From positions 1,550,001 through 1,614,000 of the forward strand of contig JAGTJL010000006.1 in assembly GCA_020746875.1 (NCBI GenBank): DNA of 64,000 bases. The letters are read 5' to 3'. This DNA is from Rhexocercosporidium sp. MPI-PUGE-AT-0058. Taxonomy: Eukaryota > Ascomycota > Leotiomycetes > Helotiales. Numbering within the stretch: position 1 is the stretch's first letter; every line of letters begins with the position of its first letter. Made by a program: the position numbers and the translations under genes. Positions 11,059 to 24,146 of the stretch are shown piece by piece. A model generated the notes under the pieces. The model ran no database searches. It saw only the letters and a list, made by a program, of their open reading frames with translations, and was not told the DNA's origin.

Positions 11059-13849
11059 ATGCTCCCCCGATTGAAGTCATGGATTGTACTCGCATTTATG
11101 CTGTTGGCACTCTACCTGGTTCTCTGGCGCGATGATACACCATTCAGGTCTGGCGAGCATCCTATCGACGTTCTGCATGGAGATAGCGGGGAAATGAAGG
11201 GGGCGGACGATGCTGATTTCGAGGTTGCGCCAATCCTGGATGACATTCCTCTCTTGCTTGCGACAACGAAGGAAGCGCAACCTCTCCCGACTCAAGTCCA
11301 AAAATTATCGACTACTCTGAGCTCTGCGGCTGCAAAGATTTCAACGAAAGGATCGGCAGTGCATATTACTCCTATATCAAGTCTCCGAAGGCGGCCAAGC
11401 ACAACAGCTTCGACGGCTCAGAGCACATCTACCAAGAGTGCAGGAAATTCGATTCAAGCTGGCACGTCGAAATTGCAGGAGCAGTTCCAGAAAGAAAACG
11501 ATGCTCTGGGCTTGTGAGTAACATGCTCGATGTGGGATGATTATTCGCTAACATTTTTTCAGGGGTGAAACTGCTGGCTTGATCTATGGCAAGACACTGA
11601 GTAGACTTGTCGATGTTGGAACTCACGAGGGCTTCAATGCCGCTTACTTGATACCTACAAAAGCTTTGACTGCTTATCACGATACCCCTCCTTACATATA
11701 CAATCCGTACCCCGACTACAACAGCAAGAGCTGGATATCTGGTAACCAGGGAATATACCGAGCATGTAACGGACCAGAGGGACAAATCAAGGACTGGGCC
11801 GTATTCTCTGGCCATCCCAAGGTCTTTGGGTATCCGCACATAGGGTCTTATGTTCCCCTTGACATTGATAGTAATCTCTGTTTCGAGAGGGAGACACGTT
11901 TGGGTTCATATGGCTTTCAAGATGGAGAGGTATTGGGGTCTGTAAATTTCACAAGAGAGGCCAAACGGAGCATCGATTGGAATTCTGTTGATTGGGGCTC
12001 GTTGCAGCATGATTGCCTCCGAGAGAACTCGAACCGGTACGCGGAAATCGAAGATGACATACGCAAAAAAGGAACATCTCTTGTTGGCTTAAATTCATCC
12101 AGTGTCTCGAACAGCACAAAAATTGTCCGAAGATTTGACAAGGTCAAGGATACGCTTAGTGACAACGGTACGGAGAACTCAGCAGGGGAAGCGGACAATA
12201 ATGATTCTGGACCAGCATTGCATGGAATGCCTGAGACGATCATTACTCCACGGTCTCGGACAGCAGTTCTGATCCGTACTCACTCGAATCAGACCTACAC
12301 GGAAAACGACAAGCAAAATATCCGGTCGCTTATCACAGAACTTTGTCTGCGAAGTGGAGCTGAGTACCAGGTTTTTCTGTTGGTGCAGGCCAAGGACGAT
12401 AATCTACCCAACTCGACAGTTTCGGTTGCCTACCACAAGATACTGCAAGCCAGTGTCCCAGCAGAATTCCAGAACATTACTGTCTTGTGGAGTGACACGC
12501 AGATGAAGGAGCTATACCCGCTCATTCCACCTGAAATAAACAATGTCCACCAATCACAGTGGCTTTCGGTACAAAAGTTCGCCCAAGACCATCCCAAATT
12601 CGACCATTATTTCAATTGGGAGTTCGACACACGCTACACAGGTCATCACTACAATCTCTTTGAAAAGTTGTCTAATTTTGCTAAGGCACAGCCTCGGAAA
12701 GGTTTGTGGGAGCGTAATGAGAGATATTACATCCCTTCGTTTCATGATAAGTTCTCTACTTTCCGACTTGCTGTTCAGAAGGCCTCTGGAGACGACACGA
12801 TATGGGGTCCACCTTCAACCGCCGGGGTCTCGCCTGTGGGTCCAAAGCGCCCGGATGCGAAGGATGACCACCATTGGGGGGTAGCCGAAGACGCAGACTA
12901 TATCTCACTTGCTCCCATGTTCAGTATGTCTTGCTTTCCTTAAAATCCTTCAGGTCCTGTCTTCTAAGACCTCTGTTTGTGCACTTTGGCGCAATATCTC
13001 AAGACATCGATGACGCGCAAGCTAACTTCATGACTAGACCCTGTCAACACAAGTTGGGTGGGAAGAAATGATGTTTGGGGCTATGATGGGCTGAATACTC
13101 CTCGGCGCGCTACCATTGGCACCCAATCTCGATGTAGCAAGAAACTTCTTGACACGATGCATGCCGAAAACTTGCGTGTTAGTGATTGTCCCACCCCAGT
13201 CATTCTCTTCCACTTCCGAACGGCATCTTGTTTGACTTTCGCAGTCTTTCCGTATCCCCAGAACTAATGTTTACCCCGTCTACTTAGGGCAATCACGTCA
13301 GTTCAGAAATGACCCCTCAAACAGTTGCGTTACTTCATGGCTTCAAAGCTGTTTTCGCTCCCATCCCTATGTTCTTCGATCGAGCCTGGTCAGGAGAAAG
13401 TCTGGCGAAGTTCTTCAACCCTGGACCAGTAAGCATTGCTTCCCCTCATGCCTTCGTCGGTCTGAGAGCCGATTTTTCGAGATATTTTTTCGTTCTTGGA
13501 TATGGTGTGAGAAGTTTGTACTAATAGCGTGAACAGAAAGGCGAGAGTGGAAGTACTGTGGAGTCTCCCTTCAGTTGGGGTCGAGAAAGTAGGTTTGCAG
13601 GAAGTACGTGGTATTTTCGCGCGAACCCACCCATGAGGTTATATAACAACTGGCTGGGTTGGGAGGATAACGGGATCGGCGGTCCAGAGGTATGACTTCT
13701 GCTCTTGTGGCCTTTATGCTGTTACTAATTGTGTGAAGTGGGAAAAATCTCACGGCAGGATGTGTCTACCAGCTATGCTCCTTCACCCAATCAAGAATGT
13801 CGTTGAGCCAGCGGCTGGCGTCTCTTCGAAGTCCGATTTACCATACTAA
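11059..13849 (+). CDS. DUF3405 family type II membrane protein
   Basis: Six exons encode 786 residues: 11059-11513, 11563-12923, 13038-13177, 13288-13428, 13537-13689 and 13739-13849; all phases match. A short basic N-terminus is followed by one membrane anchor (about residues 9-24, VLAFMLLALYLVLW) and a Ser/Thr-rich stem. The large lumenal domain carries DUF3405 hallmarks: TAVLIRTHSNQTYTEND, YFNWEFDTRYTGHHY, GVAEDADYISL, WVGRNDVWGYDG and NWLGWEDNGIGG. The WEFDTRY segment and topology resemble Golgi glycosyltransferase-type enzymes, but the family has no established reaction, so that role is only a guess. Several N-glycosylation sequons (NSS, NST, NDS) fit a secretory-pathway location. Confidence 0.88.
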
Positions 13850-14962
13850 GGGGAGGGAATGGCGTGCTACGTACTATGACTATGTATAATGTGTTGAAAT
13901 TTTGAGCATGGAGTTCCGGGGCTGAGTGAGATAAAACGGCTGCATGGCTACTAGGCAGGATTTGAGAAAGAGGGAAAGGTGTGTACCATTATTCATATAT
14001 TAGTGGGGTCTAGAAGTATTAGATAATGTATATGTTTAGCTCCACCAACAGCCTTGTTTTTGTGAGTGACTGAGTACTGCTCGCACACCGACGCGTGCTC
14101 AGCAATGATCAAGGGCCCTCCAACCAGAATTAAGAGGAGATTTCCTCAACAGCATCTGCAGTATGTGGTACAACTACTTACAGGCCAATGCATGTTCTAG
14201 GATATCTCCCCGAGTCTTACAGAAAATGGGACAGTCCGACGATGGTCTCGACTTGTAAAACTCGCACAGGTTCGTTCTCCCGATTCAACACGGTTTTGGC
14301 CCGGCCACAGCAGGGATACGAATCCCTACTCATGGGTAAATAGGTTTCAATCTGCAATGACAGCCATGTGCAGATCTTCAAAGTAAGACATCAAATCGCC
14401 ATTTGCAAATTCGAGCATACACATGAAAATGAACTCCAGATGAGGTTTCCATTCGCCAATTAGATGAGCGTCTGCAGCCAAATGCGGGGGGTAACAATCG
14501 CGGGGTAGCACGATTCGGTCCGTTCAGGTGCAAGCTTCAACGAGGGGTAATGTTGCCTGCCCTTAAAAGACAAGCTTCGGCTGAAGATGTCAGGATACCC
14601 GGCGTTCTCGGTGTCATACAATCTAGATTTGTTATAATCGAACCTATGGGACGAGCTTCTTGTTATTCGGGTAAAAGGGGCCTTTGACGTCGTTGCTTAC
14701 AGCTAATAGCTCTCGATGCATGCATGCATGGAGTGAGCCTTTAGTATTTCCCCGACTTTTACTCCCCCGCATCGAATTCTAGCACGGAGGTGAGACGAGA
14801 TGGAGGAAAGCTGCAGGCAAGGTAACAACCCGATCGCGCTTGCCCTGCCGTGTTCATTCGGTCGTGGCCGAGGTAGGCCCAGCTATGGAGAGTATAAATG
14901 GTAAAGGCAAGGGCCAAGAAGCACACGATGGATCCAAGCATCGTCCTGATACTCAATTTACC
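13850..14962. other. Intergenic region upstream of alpha-glucosidase
   Basis: About 1.1 kb. It includes a short GCAT tandem/palindrome near 14715-14730 and the promoter motifs listed separately. No coding frame is supported. Confidence 0.55.
14484..14899 (+). promoter_or_regulatory. Putative alpha-glucosidase promoter: CreA-type sites and TATA box
   Basis: GCGGGG, matching the fungal carbon-repressor consensus SYGGRG, occurs at 14484-14489 and 14500-14505, and in reverse orientation (CCCCGC) at 14765-14770. A TATAAAT box lies at 14893-14899, about 65-70 bp before the ATG at 14963. These are exact matches, but the motif is short and binding is inferred. The arrangement fits glucose repression of a starch/maltose-degrading enzyme. 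Confidence 0.45.
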
Positions 14963-17900
14963 ATGGTTATCCTGTTCGCCTGGGTGTTACTCGCCGTGAC
15001 AGCTGTTTCGAGTTCTTCGATTCTGTCTCGGACGTCGAAGGATCCATTGGCTGCTTGTCCGGGTTATAAAGCTTCAAACATCAACACGAGCTCTTCGAGT
15101 CTCACAGCCGATTTGACTCTCGCAGGCGCTGCTTGCAATGCGTACAGTGATGACTTGAAGAGCCTGACTTTAGAAGTGGTTTATGAGACAAGTAAGTTTC
15201 CCGAAGCTCGTGGAGACTTCAAACACTGACAACGCCTAGATGATCGAATCCACGTCAAGATTCAAGATACAGCCAATCTCGTCTACCAAATCCCGGCCAG
15301 TGTGCTGCCACGGCCGAAAGCTGCACGCGGAATCAGCTCGAGGAAAGCTGCTATCCAGTTCAACTACGTCGCTTCTCCATTCTCCTTTTCCATCACCCGA
15401 GCGAAGACCGGAGAAGTCCTGTTCGATACTTCAGCTGCAAGTCTCGTGTTTGAGTCTCAATATCTGAGACTGAGGACCTCCTTACCCGTAAATCCATATC
15501 TATACGGCTTGGGTGAACATTCGGACCCATTCCGTTTGAATACTACCGACTACATCCGAACCCTTTGGTCTCAAGACTCCTACGCCATCCCTGCCGGTGC
15601 TAATCTCTACGGCAATCACCCAGTGTATTTTGAGCACAGGACGACTGGGACACATGGTGTGTTCTTCGCCAATTCCAATGGCATGGATATCAAGATCAAC
15701 AACACCAATGGGAAAGATCAGTATCTCGAGTACAACACCCTTGGTGGTGTTCTTGATTTCTACTTCATGGCTGGTCCTACTCCTGTCTCAGTCTCGCAGC
15801 AGTATGCCGAAGTTGTTGGTTTGCCTGCTATGCAGTCGTATTGGTCTTTTGGTTTCCACAATTGTAGATATGGCTACGAGGATGCCTTCGCGGTCGCGGA
15901 GGTCGTTTACAATTACTCGAAGGCTGGCATTCCGTTGGAAACTATGTGGACTGACATTGACTACATGGACAGAAGAAGGGTAAGTTGGCAAGCCAGATCG
16001 CCTGTGTGCCCTGGCTGAAAGTCTAGGTTTTCTCCCTTGATCCTGATCGGTTCCCGCTGGATATGTTCCAGAGTATCAACCACTACCTACACACCCATAA
16101 TCAGAAGCAAATTCTCATGGTTGACCCCGCCGTTGCCTATCAGCCTTACCCACCCTACCAGCGTGGAGCAGAGGATGGCATTTTCTTGAGACGAGATAAC
16201 GGTTCATTCTGGCTGGGAGTCGTTTGGCCTGGAGTTACTGTGTTCCCAGATTGTGAGTGTTGCTTTCATCTCATTCTCTTTCATCGACCTTGTCATATTA
16301 TAACCTGACTTGTCCCAAATTTTCCACGTGTTAAAGTTTTCGAGCTTACAGTACTTCGGCAGGGTTCAACAAGAACATCCAAAGATACTGGGATAACGAA
16401 TTCTCTACATTCTTCTCTCCCAAGAACGGAATTGACATCGACGGTCTCTGGATTGATATGAACGAGCCATCCAACTTTCCCTGCAACTTCCCTTGTTCTG
16501 ATCCGTATGCTGCAGCTGTGGGGTTCCCTCCCGAACCTCCACCAGTCCGCAGCCCACCTCGCTCGTTGCCTGGATTTCCCTGCTCCTTTCAGCCAGCTGG
16601 ATGCGGTGGAAGTAAGGAGCGAAGATACATTGGGGAATCCGGTGCACTCGCACCAGCCTCAAAGGGTTTGATTGCAGAGCGACAATCTGGTAAGGAACTC
16701 GGCTTGCCTGGAAGAAAACTCTTGTACCCCAAGTATGCCATCCACAACGCAGCTGGGACGGACAATGGTCTTGGTGGAGGTATCTCCAATCATACTGTCA
16801 ACACGGATGTCATTCATCAGAATGGCCTGGCTATGTATGACACCCACAATCTTTACGGAACTAGTAAGTAGATCCTAAACTTGGTTACTTGGTTTCCACT
16901 AATTAGCTTAGTGATGTCAACTGCATCAAGAGATGCCATGGAGAGCCGCCGTCCAACCGAGAGACCCCTCATCATCACTCGGAGTACCTTTGCTGGTGCT
17001 GGAGCTCATGTCGGTCATGTATGTACAGTTTCTCATTTATCTTTCAAAAAAGAAACGGGAACAGCGCTGACTCGCATAAAGTGGCTGGGCGACAACGTTA
17101 GTTCCTGGCTAGGCTATCGCATCTCCATTCGTACGATGCTGGCTTTTGCTTCCATCTACCAAGTTCCTATGGTCGTAAGTGCCTTACTCCCATGAATTCC
17201 CCCAAACGGCGTACTGACTCCAAGATCTGCATCACAGGGATCAGATGTTTGTGGTTATGCAGACAACACGACAGAGCCACTTTGTGCTCGGTGGGCGACT
17301 TTAGGTGCCTTCAGCACATTTTACCGCAACCACAATGGCTACCAACCCAACATCGCTCAAGAGTTCTACCAATGGGCAAGTGTCACTGCTGCAGCCAAAA
17401 AAGTAATCGACATCCGCTACCGCTTAATCGACTATATCTACACTGCACTCTACGAGCAGACCCAAGATGGTACACCTCTCATTAGCCCGATGTTCTACTT
17501 ATACCCATCCGACTCTTCCACCTTTAGTCTGGAATTGCAATATTTCTACGGGCCATCCATCCTCGTCTCTCCAGTAACAGACGAAGACTCCACCAGTGTC
17601 TCTGTCTACCTCCCCAAAGACGTCTTCTACGACTTCTACACCCACGCTACGGTACAGGGCAAAGGCGCAGCCATCCAAATCAATAATGTCGGCCTAACAG
17701 ACATCCCTCTCCACTACCGGGGTGGCGTAGTTGTTCCTCAGCGCGTTGAGAGCGCTATGACTACTACAGATCTTCGGAAGAAGGATTTTGAGATCATCGT
17801 TCCCATCGGCAGTGATGGGAAAGCCTCTGGATCGCTCTACATCGATGACGGAATAAGCATTGAACAGAAGGAATCTACGTATGTCAGTTTTGACTTTGAT

Positions 17901-18113
17901 GGGAAGACGTTCAGTGTCAAGGGCAAATACGGGTACAAGGCTGGTGTCAATGTGGAGAGGCTTGTGTTCTTGGGTTTGGGCGGTAATGTTAAGGGATGTG
18001 AGGTTGATGGCAAGATTGTTAACGGGTGGAGTCTTGATACGAAGAAGGGAGAGCTGGTTGTACCAGTCGGGAAGCCACTCACAAGAGATTTCAAGATCGT
18101 TCTAAAGAAGTAA
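14963..18113 (+). CDS. Secreted GH31 alpha-glucosidase
   Basis: Seven exons give 923 residues: 14963-15191, 15240-15979, 16027-16252, 16363-16863, 16912-17018, 17082-17174 and 17238-18113; all phases agree. The start is the ATG before a signal peptide ([18 protein letters not shown]) and just downstream of a TATA box; an earlier ATG in frame would bury that signal. GH31 landmarks: [30 protein letters not shown], the nucleophile Asp430 in [20 protein letters not shown], and the acid/base Asp605 in WLGDN. The enzyme should release glucose from the non-reducing ends of maltose/starch oligosaccharides outside the cell. A Pro/Ser/Cys-rich insertion lies between the two catalytic Asp residues, as in fungal family members. 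Confidence 0.94.
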
Positions 18114-18483
18114 TTGGGAGTTGGAAGATCATGTTTCTTCATGCCGAAAGTTACTGTGACACCATGAGAACTTCTCAGCCAGAAAAGGAATACAAATTAA
18201 GCAAACATGTCTTTTTAAGCTAAGACATAAACAAACAGTCGTCCAGGTGACCTTACGGCCTCTTTCTCATTTCGATTTCAAACGGTTTGGCGTTAGTTAT
18301 GTGTCGTCTATTAGGAACACTTGAACAATTAAATTCTAGTACTAGTCGAGGCTCGAAAGTGCAATTTCCCGTGTTAATGAGTTGAGATATAAGGATGGTG
18401 AGACTACTTGCGCTTCCTTGAACACATGTTTTTGTGTTCGAATACCCAAAGGATTCATAAATCATACAATACATAGCCAATAA
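18114..18483. other. Convergent 3' intergenic region
   Basis: About 370 bp between the ends of two converging genes. It is AT-rich and has no coding frame; it probably holds both polyadenylation regions. Confidence 0.55.
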
Positions 18484-20631
18484 CTACAACTTCGCCTTGA
18501 ACTTAGACGTCTCATCCTTCTTAATCAAAACGTCACTATCAGGATATGGATCAACCGTCAACCCATTCAGCGGGTTCAGCTCGCTAGCCCTATAAAACAT
18601 ATCTTCATAAACCTTCCCATCCTTCCGTCCCAAACTAGAATCAAGCTGCCAATCTGGAAATTGCCAAGCATCAACCAGGCTCAACGCATGCGGTCTGATT
18701 TCCTCCAATAGCTTCATGACAGACTTAGTCCGCGCGAGCTGGATCTGGCGTACGGTGACGGCGGAGGAAGAGTAGAACTCTGAGGCTTCCTTCTCAAGCG
18801 TATTGAGTGCGTAGAGGCGGAAGAGCTTGTGCAGAACGTCAATGGTTGCGGAATCCAGTTCGTAGCGCAGGCTCTCGCTCTGCAGGGCCTCGTAAAAGTT
18901 CTTGACGACGAGGTATTGGGAGTGTGCGGTGCTTAGGCGCCAAAAATCAACCAATAGGGAGTTCCAGGAGTTCTTCTCGACATCGCGGTGCTTGAGGGCT
19001 TCGAATGTCAAGAAGGATGTACGCCAGGCGAAAGCGGCTACGAGATCACTATCGGAGCCCAACACATCGTGGGCGGCGCCCATATCTTGCTTTTGGAGGA
19101 AGGTAGTGAAGATGCGCGAGGTGTCGTTGTTAGGGGCGTTGCCTTTGAGGACGGAACGGGCGGACTTGAGAAGGTATCGGGCAACTTGTTGGGTCAACAT
19201 GTAGTTGTCACCCTCCCAGGTTGTTGTGGGAAGATAATCGGCATACCATGCCCCGATACCACCAAAACTGCTGTATCCGTGTCCACCGCATGCTCTGCGG
19301 CAAACTTCGAGCCCTTCAGCGGCTGTGGTACTGCCAAGAGCCTTCAATCCGCAGGAAGTGGCATGAAGATCGGCGAGAAGGTCACTGCCGGAGTGGGTTT
19401 CCTCGGGCCCAGCTCCGCGATTAGTATCTGCAGTATTCGCAGATGCTTGCATTTGCTTCTGGTTCTCCTGATACAGACCCATCATGGCCTTTCCCGTGAA
19501 GTGAAGAGCAAAGGTAGCGGCCAATAGAGGAAGTAGACGGAATTGCACCATCGTGTAGTTCAGAACTTGGTTCTCTTCATGAGAACCGGTTGGGGCATCT
19601 CTGTCCTGGAACTGCCGTCTGACAGCGGCATATCTTGTAGCAATAGTCACACCTCTGGCCAAGACTCCTCCGGATTGTAGCACGATGGTAGACCGAACCC
19701 ACGTCAATGTACCGTAGACCAACGAAGGAGACGATGGCTTGACGTATTTGTTGGTTTCGGGATCTACTCTGGAGAATCTCGCCAACATGTTTATGTGTGG
19801 AATCTTGAATTTGTTGAGCAAGAGGAATCCGTTGTCCATAGTGTTATAGCCGAACTTTGGTCCAATATCACCGACATGGACGCCTTCGAGTGGTTCATGT
19901 GTCTTCATGTCTCTGATCTGGCACACAAATGGATGAGGCCCGTATGGCTTTCCAGCAATGATCAATTGGGCCATCACAACAGCATGGTTGGCTGTGCGTC
20001 CGAGAGAACCAATCCACCATTTCGATGCAGTAAGATGCGGAGAATGTAGGATGAAGGTCTTGTCCTCTGGGTTCCATGTCGCTGTTGTCTCCAATCCTCG
20101 CACGTTACTTCCATGGCCCAGCTCGGTCTGTGCATAACATCCAATGGCTTTGTATTGTTGCGCGGGCTCGAGAAAGAGTTTGTGCTGTTCGGGAGTACCT
20201 TGTCCTTCGAGAGTTGTCTAGGAGGTTAATAGCGATTGGCAAGTATAATGCGGGAACAGTGTACATACCAAATACATGGAAGCATGTAAACCATATGGTC
20301 CAGGCTCTGAGATCAAATCATTGGCCGTCATATACTCATCTCGATTCCAGTTGTGCTTCACTTGTAACTGCCTCAGCCTCTTTGCTCTGGCCAGCGCCGT
20401 CTTGAATTTATCCACCCGGCCATCGAAGTAGTTCTGTGATTTGTCGAAAACCTTCTCCGCTTCGAGGATCTTCAATATCTTATCTTGTCGATCCAAAACA
20501 TCTTTGGTGAAGAGGAAGTTGGAGAGCTTCTCCACAGAGATCTTGGACTTCTGTCTCTCGGCTTGGATGAGATCAGTGCCTTGGGGCGCGGATGGCTTGA
20601 GGGCCTTTACCCAGTCAGGAGTTGGAGACAT
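18484..20631 (-). CDS. Peroxisomal acyl-CoA oxidase
   Basis: Exons 20269-20631 and 18484-20217 (intron with GTATGT donor, TAG acceptor) encode 698 residues, the normal size for fungal acyl-CoA oxidases. Recognisable segments: an N-terminal helical domain, GPYGLHASMYL, the flavin/substrate region YAQTELGHGSNVRGLET, KWWIGSLG, RRQFQDRDAP, CRRACGGHGYSSFGG and the C-terminal VYEDMFYRA bearing the probable catalytic Glu. The last residues are KAKL; AKL is a PTS1 variant, so import into peroxisomes is expected. It catalyses the first, H2O2-producing step of fatty acyl-CoA beta-oxidation. The start at 20631 (MSPTPDW) is the first ATG with good family fit; another in frame lies 7 codons upstream. Confidence 0.95.
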
Positions 20632-21847
20632 TTTGGCAGACAGGCAGATCAATAGTGATCAATGCAGGTTCGAAGTTGATGTTTATCAAGTATTCTTTGT
20701 GTTGTCGGCCCTCGGTCGAGAGGTCCCTACCGTAAGGCTAGGAGGTCGTAGGCGTCATGAGAATGGGCGTCAAAAGTTGCCGAGGTCCATCTTCCCTGCA
20801 GTCCGCGCGCTATCAAAGGACTTCGGTCGCTGTCAGTGGCAAAACATACGATAATTTTATGGAGCTTCATGAGAAAATACGGAGCCCATTTCTCAGCCAC
20901 TCCATATCTACTGATGGCCGAGGCTCGGGCTGTACAACTTTTACAGATGGGTACTTCCGTCCAATCACAAGGCGCCGAGCCTGCATGTTGGTGTGCCCCT
21001 CTCGGCTGGAAAGGGGGAAGCGAAGGACGGGGGTTGCCATTTGTTGATATCCGCTTACCGAAGAACAAAATCTATAACTGCTGAATTATTTATAGTTAAA
21101 AGTCTTCTATCTATACCCTGCCAGCCATGGTCCCTTGCACTGCTCTTTTCTCGCACTTATCGACACGATCAATAACCTGCCAAACTTCTCTAGTTGCAAA
21201 AGTCGTAGGTATGGGTAGGCGATGGCCACAGATGACATCTACCAAGCCAACTACCAACAGCTCCTCCATCACCGACCATCTTCGCGATTTACCCCGTTTA
21301 CCAAGTCTCCTAAAGCATGAGGAATGACTCGTCTAATTAAGTTGCAATCGCCTCTGCGACAGAAAAACTTCATTTCCTCAATAATTCGGATGAGGCAGGC
21401 CATAGACCAGTTTCAAATCATTGTTTCAAGCATTAGGGACGATGGCCTTGAACAACACCTTAAAGAATCTCGCTTCGCTTGCTTCTGGTCTGCGAGGTCT
21501 TGATACCGCATCTTGACATATTCATGGCGGCTCCCCGTCCTAGTCGGAGCTTCCTTATTCGGATGCTTGGTGTCTTGTGAGAAGACGAACTCGACCAAAC
21601 AATGTCCCCCTGTCGCCCCTTCCTCGAAGAACCGCTTCTGTTCCTAATATAATTCTCCCTTCTGAGGACCAAAGGCACTGCAAACTCGCTCCGAACCTAG
21701 CATCCTTCACTGAACCCCCCTAATTTCCACTCTCTTTCTACATGGCATTGGAAAGTACCTTGCATCGTTCTAGCTACGCAACGTTCACTTTGATATTCAT
21801 CGTCGTTCAAATCCTACGCTTTGTCTTGGTCCAATTTGACTCTATCA
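20632..21847. other. Divergent intergenic region (acyl-CoA oxidase / Cys-rich protein)
   Basis: About 1.2 kb between divergent genes. The part next to the oxidase carries three CCTCGG-type motifs (separate entry). Several short overlapping frames on both strands have no domain and are not called. Confidence 0.5.
20710..20923. promoter_or_regulatory. Three CCTCGG/CCGAGG motifs upstream of acyl-CoA oxidase
   Basis: CCTCGG at 20710-20715 and CCGAGG at 20780-20785 and 20918-20923 lie about 80, 150 and 290 bp upstream of the oxidase ATG. CCTCGG is the core bound by the FarA/FarB zinc-cluster activators of fatty-acid catabolism in Aspergillus nidulans. Three copies in this short interval before a beta-oxidation gene fit fatty-acid induction. 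Binding is inferred. Confidence 0.55.
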
Positions 21848-22802
21848 ATGATTCGTCAATCCACCCCGGAACCCCCGCCACAGACGACCACGCCCTCCCG
21901 CTCGTCCTCTAGCTCTCGAGGTTCCAAAATACACCAATATGTATCAAAAGGTCGGTGGTGGCTCGGGGGAATTGCGATTGTGATGGTTATTGTCATGATC
22001 ATCGGTATCCTGTTCGCGTCGCATGTCTACTACCACGCTCTCGGAGGTCAAGGATTTCTGAAAGCAAAAAGACACGGGGTGCAATCTAAAGAGAAGAACA
22101 GTACACAGCTTTATCTGCCTATGCGAAAGTTGGAAATAGTCGAGCAAGGCAAGTCATTCTGGAGGCAAATTGGCAGATCACCAAAGAATATTCCATTCTA
22201 CACATGTGGGGATCAGCTAAACAGCTGCGAAACATTTGATCAGCCTGTAAGTTCTCCTTTCTTTAAGCAGGGGCTTAACTCACAAAAGTCTGTAGGACAT
22301 ATGCTGCCCAGTAACCATGGCTTGTTATCGTGTCAAGTTCACACCATCTGGCATCGCTTGTTGTAACTCATCAGCAAACCAATTCGACTGCGAACCGTCC
22401 GAAGACAACCCTCCAATTTGTATAGAAGGTACTGTTCAATGCTCCGAAGCAACAGGAGGAGGCTGTTGTCCATCCGCGTCGGAGTGCTCGCCGAATGGAT
22501 GCATACATGTTGTCAGCGCCAGTATTCTCGACGCAACTCCTACGAGTTCCGACCTTTCAGGTGCCGATTCCGAAGTTGCTTCTCAAACCTCTTCTGCGAC
22601 GCGCAATAGTGTTAGCGCAGCGGGAACTCCACTTTCAACTGTAACGGTAACCCAGAGACCAGCAGCAACCCAGACGCTGGCTAAAGCCGGAGAGGTTATG
22701 CAAGCTAGAGGAACCAGAGGCTCTGTTGTGATGACACTTTGTGTGCCATACTCTACGGCCTGCTTGCTCGTTGGTGTTGCGGCTCTAATGGGTTTACTTT
22801 AG
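21848..22802 (+). CDS. Cysteine-rich membrane protein, uncharacterised
   Basis: Exons 21848-22246 and 22296-22802 (GTAAGT donor, TAG acceptor) encode 301 residues. A Pro/Ser/Thr-rich N-terminus leads into a strong membrane segment (about 38-58, GGIAIVMVIVMIIGILFA). Next comes an external domain with closely spaced cysteines in CC pairs (DICCP, GIACCNSS, GGGCCPS, NGCIH), suggesting a small disulfide-bonded module. A Ser/Thr-rich linker ends in a hydrophobic C-terminus (TACLLVGVAALMGLL) that could be a GPI signal or a second membrane segment. I do not recognise a named family. The start is the first ATG of the open frame; the frame is open upstream to 21821 but with no other ATG. Confidence 0.72.
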
Positions 22803-24146
22803 GATTGAGAGTTGGTCGTAGGCGGATCCCTGGTGTGGATGGGTGTCAAAATTTTATGCGTGTGGACAGTCTTCATTTTGGGAGATATCGATGAGTTGTA
22901 GCGTGAAAGTCGTTTCAATCACAGAAACAACACTTTGTCACCATCAAAATTCCCAATCCGCAATTCCTAATTCGTATTGATAAACTCGAGCCTATCCTAG
23001 GAGGCATACGATAAGTGCCTAGGCAGAACTGCCAAGAAATGATCGCAACTTTTAACTTCTACTGAGCAGCCTACCAAGAGGACTTAATGCAGGATTAACA
23101 ATGCCAAGCTGTCAAATCTAGATCTTAACGGTTTCTGACGATCCTACCACCAAGTGATTTGCTACCCCCAAGCCGCCATTCCCTGCCACCCCTGAGCTCC
23201 TGCTGTGACGACAGGCAGAATTGAAGACGAACTTCCTTTTAGTTACTACAGCGTTTATCTAAGAAGAAAATCTGTCGGGGCACACGATATGGCTCAAGGT
23301 CGAAGTCGCACTGAAGATTATGCAGTAGCATACCACGTTCTACAGCTTCCTTTTCTCAGGCGCTTCGGAGGCAGAATCGGAGCCATTTCCTGCGATGAGA
23401 ACGTCAGACCGCACCTCCTCGTACAGGTGCTGGATCTACAGTACCAGTAGAACACTTGCACCACCTTGCACTCTCAAGATGATGTGGCATATGGGAGGTC
23501 TAGAACACGACATTGCGGCCAAAAATAAATGCTGAGACCCGTCGTCGACCGGGGAAAACAAAAGATTCAGAAGTGTATCGAATTATCGTGCAACTCCAAC
23601 TCAACTTTCCTTTCTCCATTCAGAGCAAACAAAGTGCTTAGAAAGTCACATTTCAGGGCAATTTCACCTTCGTTAACTAAAGAAATACAGCAACCCGCGA
23701 ATATGGGTTAACATTCCTAGCTCCCTCGGGTCATTTACTCTGCCGTGTGGTGTCTTTCACGCCAGTCGCTGTTTAGTCGCAACTAGACTTAGAGCAAGAT
23801 CCACGGCGCTATTAATTGGGCTAACAAGAAACGAGAGAACTGAGTTTGTTGGTGTCTTCCAACCTTGCCCAGCTTGAGTCGAGCTTTCGTATTCTCGAAG
23901 AGGCTCTGTACACCATGCTAGCTGGTAGTCGCACAATATAATATTCCCTGACATCCATGTGGTTGATAGATATGCAGCATCCCTAGATCCCACCTGCTGT
24001 CATCATCTCCATTCTTGCCTTTCTCCATCCTCTCGCGTGTCCTTGAATTGTCTTTTTCTACCAGTGTTCAAGTGCAGCGAATACCGGAGCATAGGAGTCT
24101 TCTCATTAAAATTTACTAATTTAATACCTTGAATTCGCTATGCGAA
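22803..24146. other. Intergenic region
   Basis: About 1.3 kb with no supported gene. Short frames at 23205-23450 (+) and 23757-23993 (-) have no recognisable features. Confidence 0.5.

Noticed and set aside
14232..14345. tRNA-like stretch with GGTTCG and GGGATTCG (minus) segments
   Set aside because: T-arm-like pieces occur, but no full cloverleaf or acceptor stem can be drawn on either strand.
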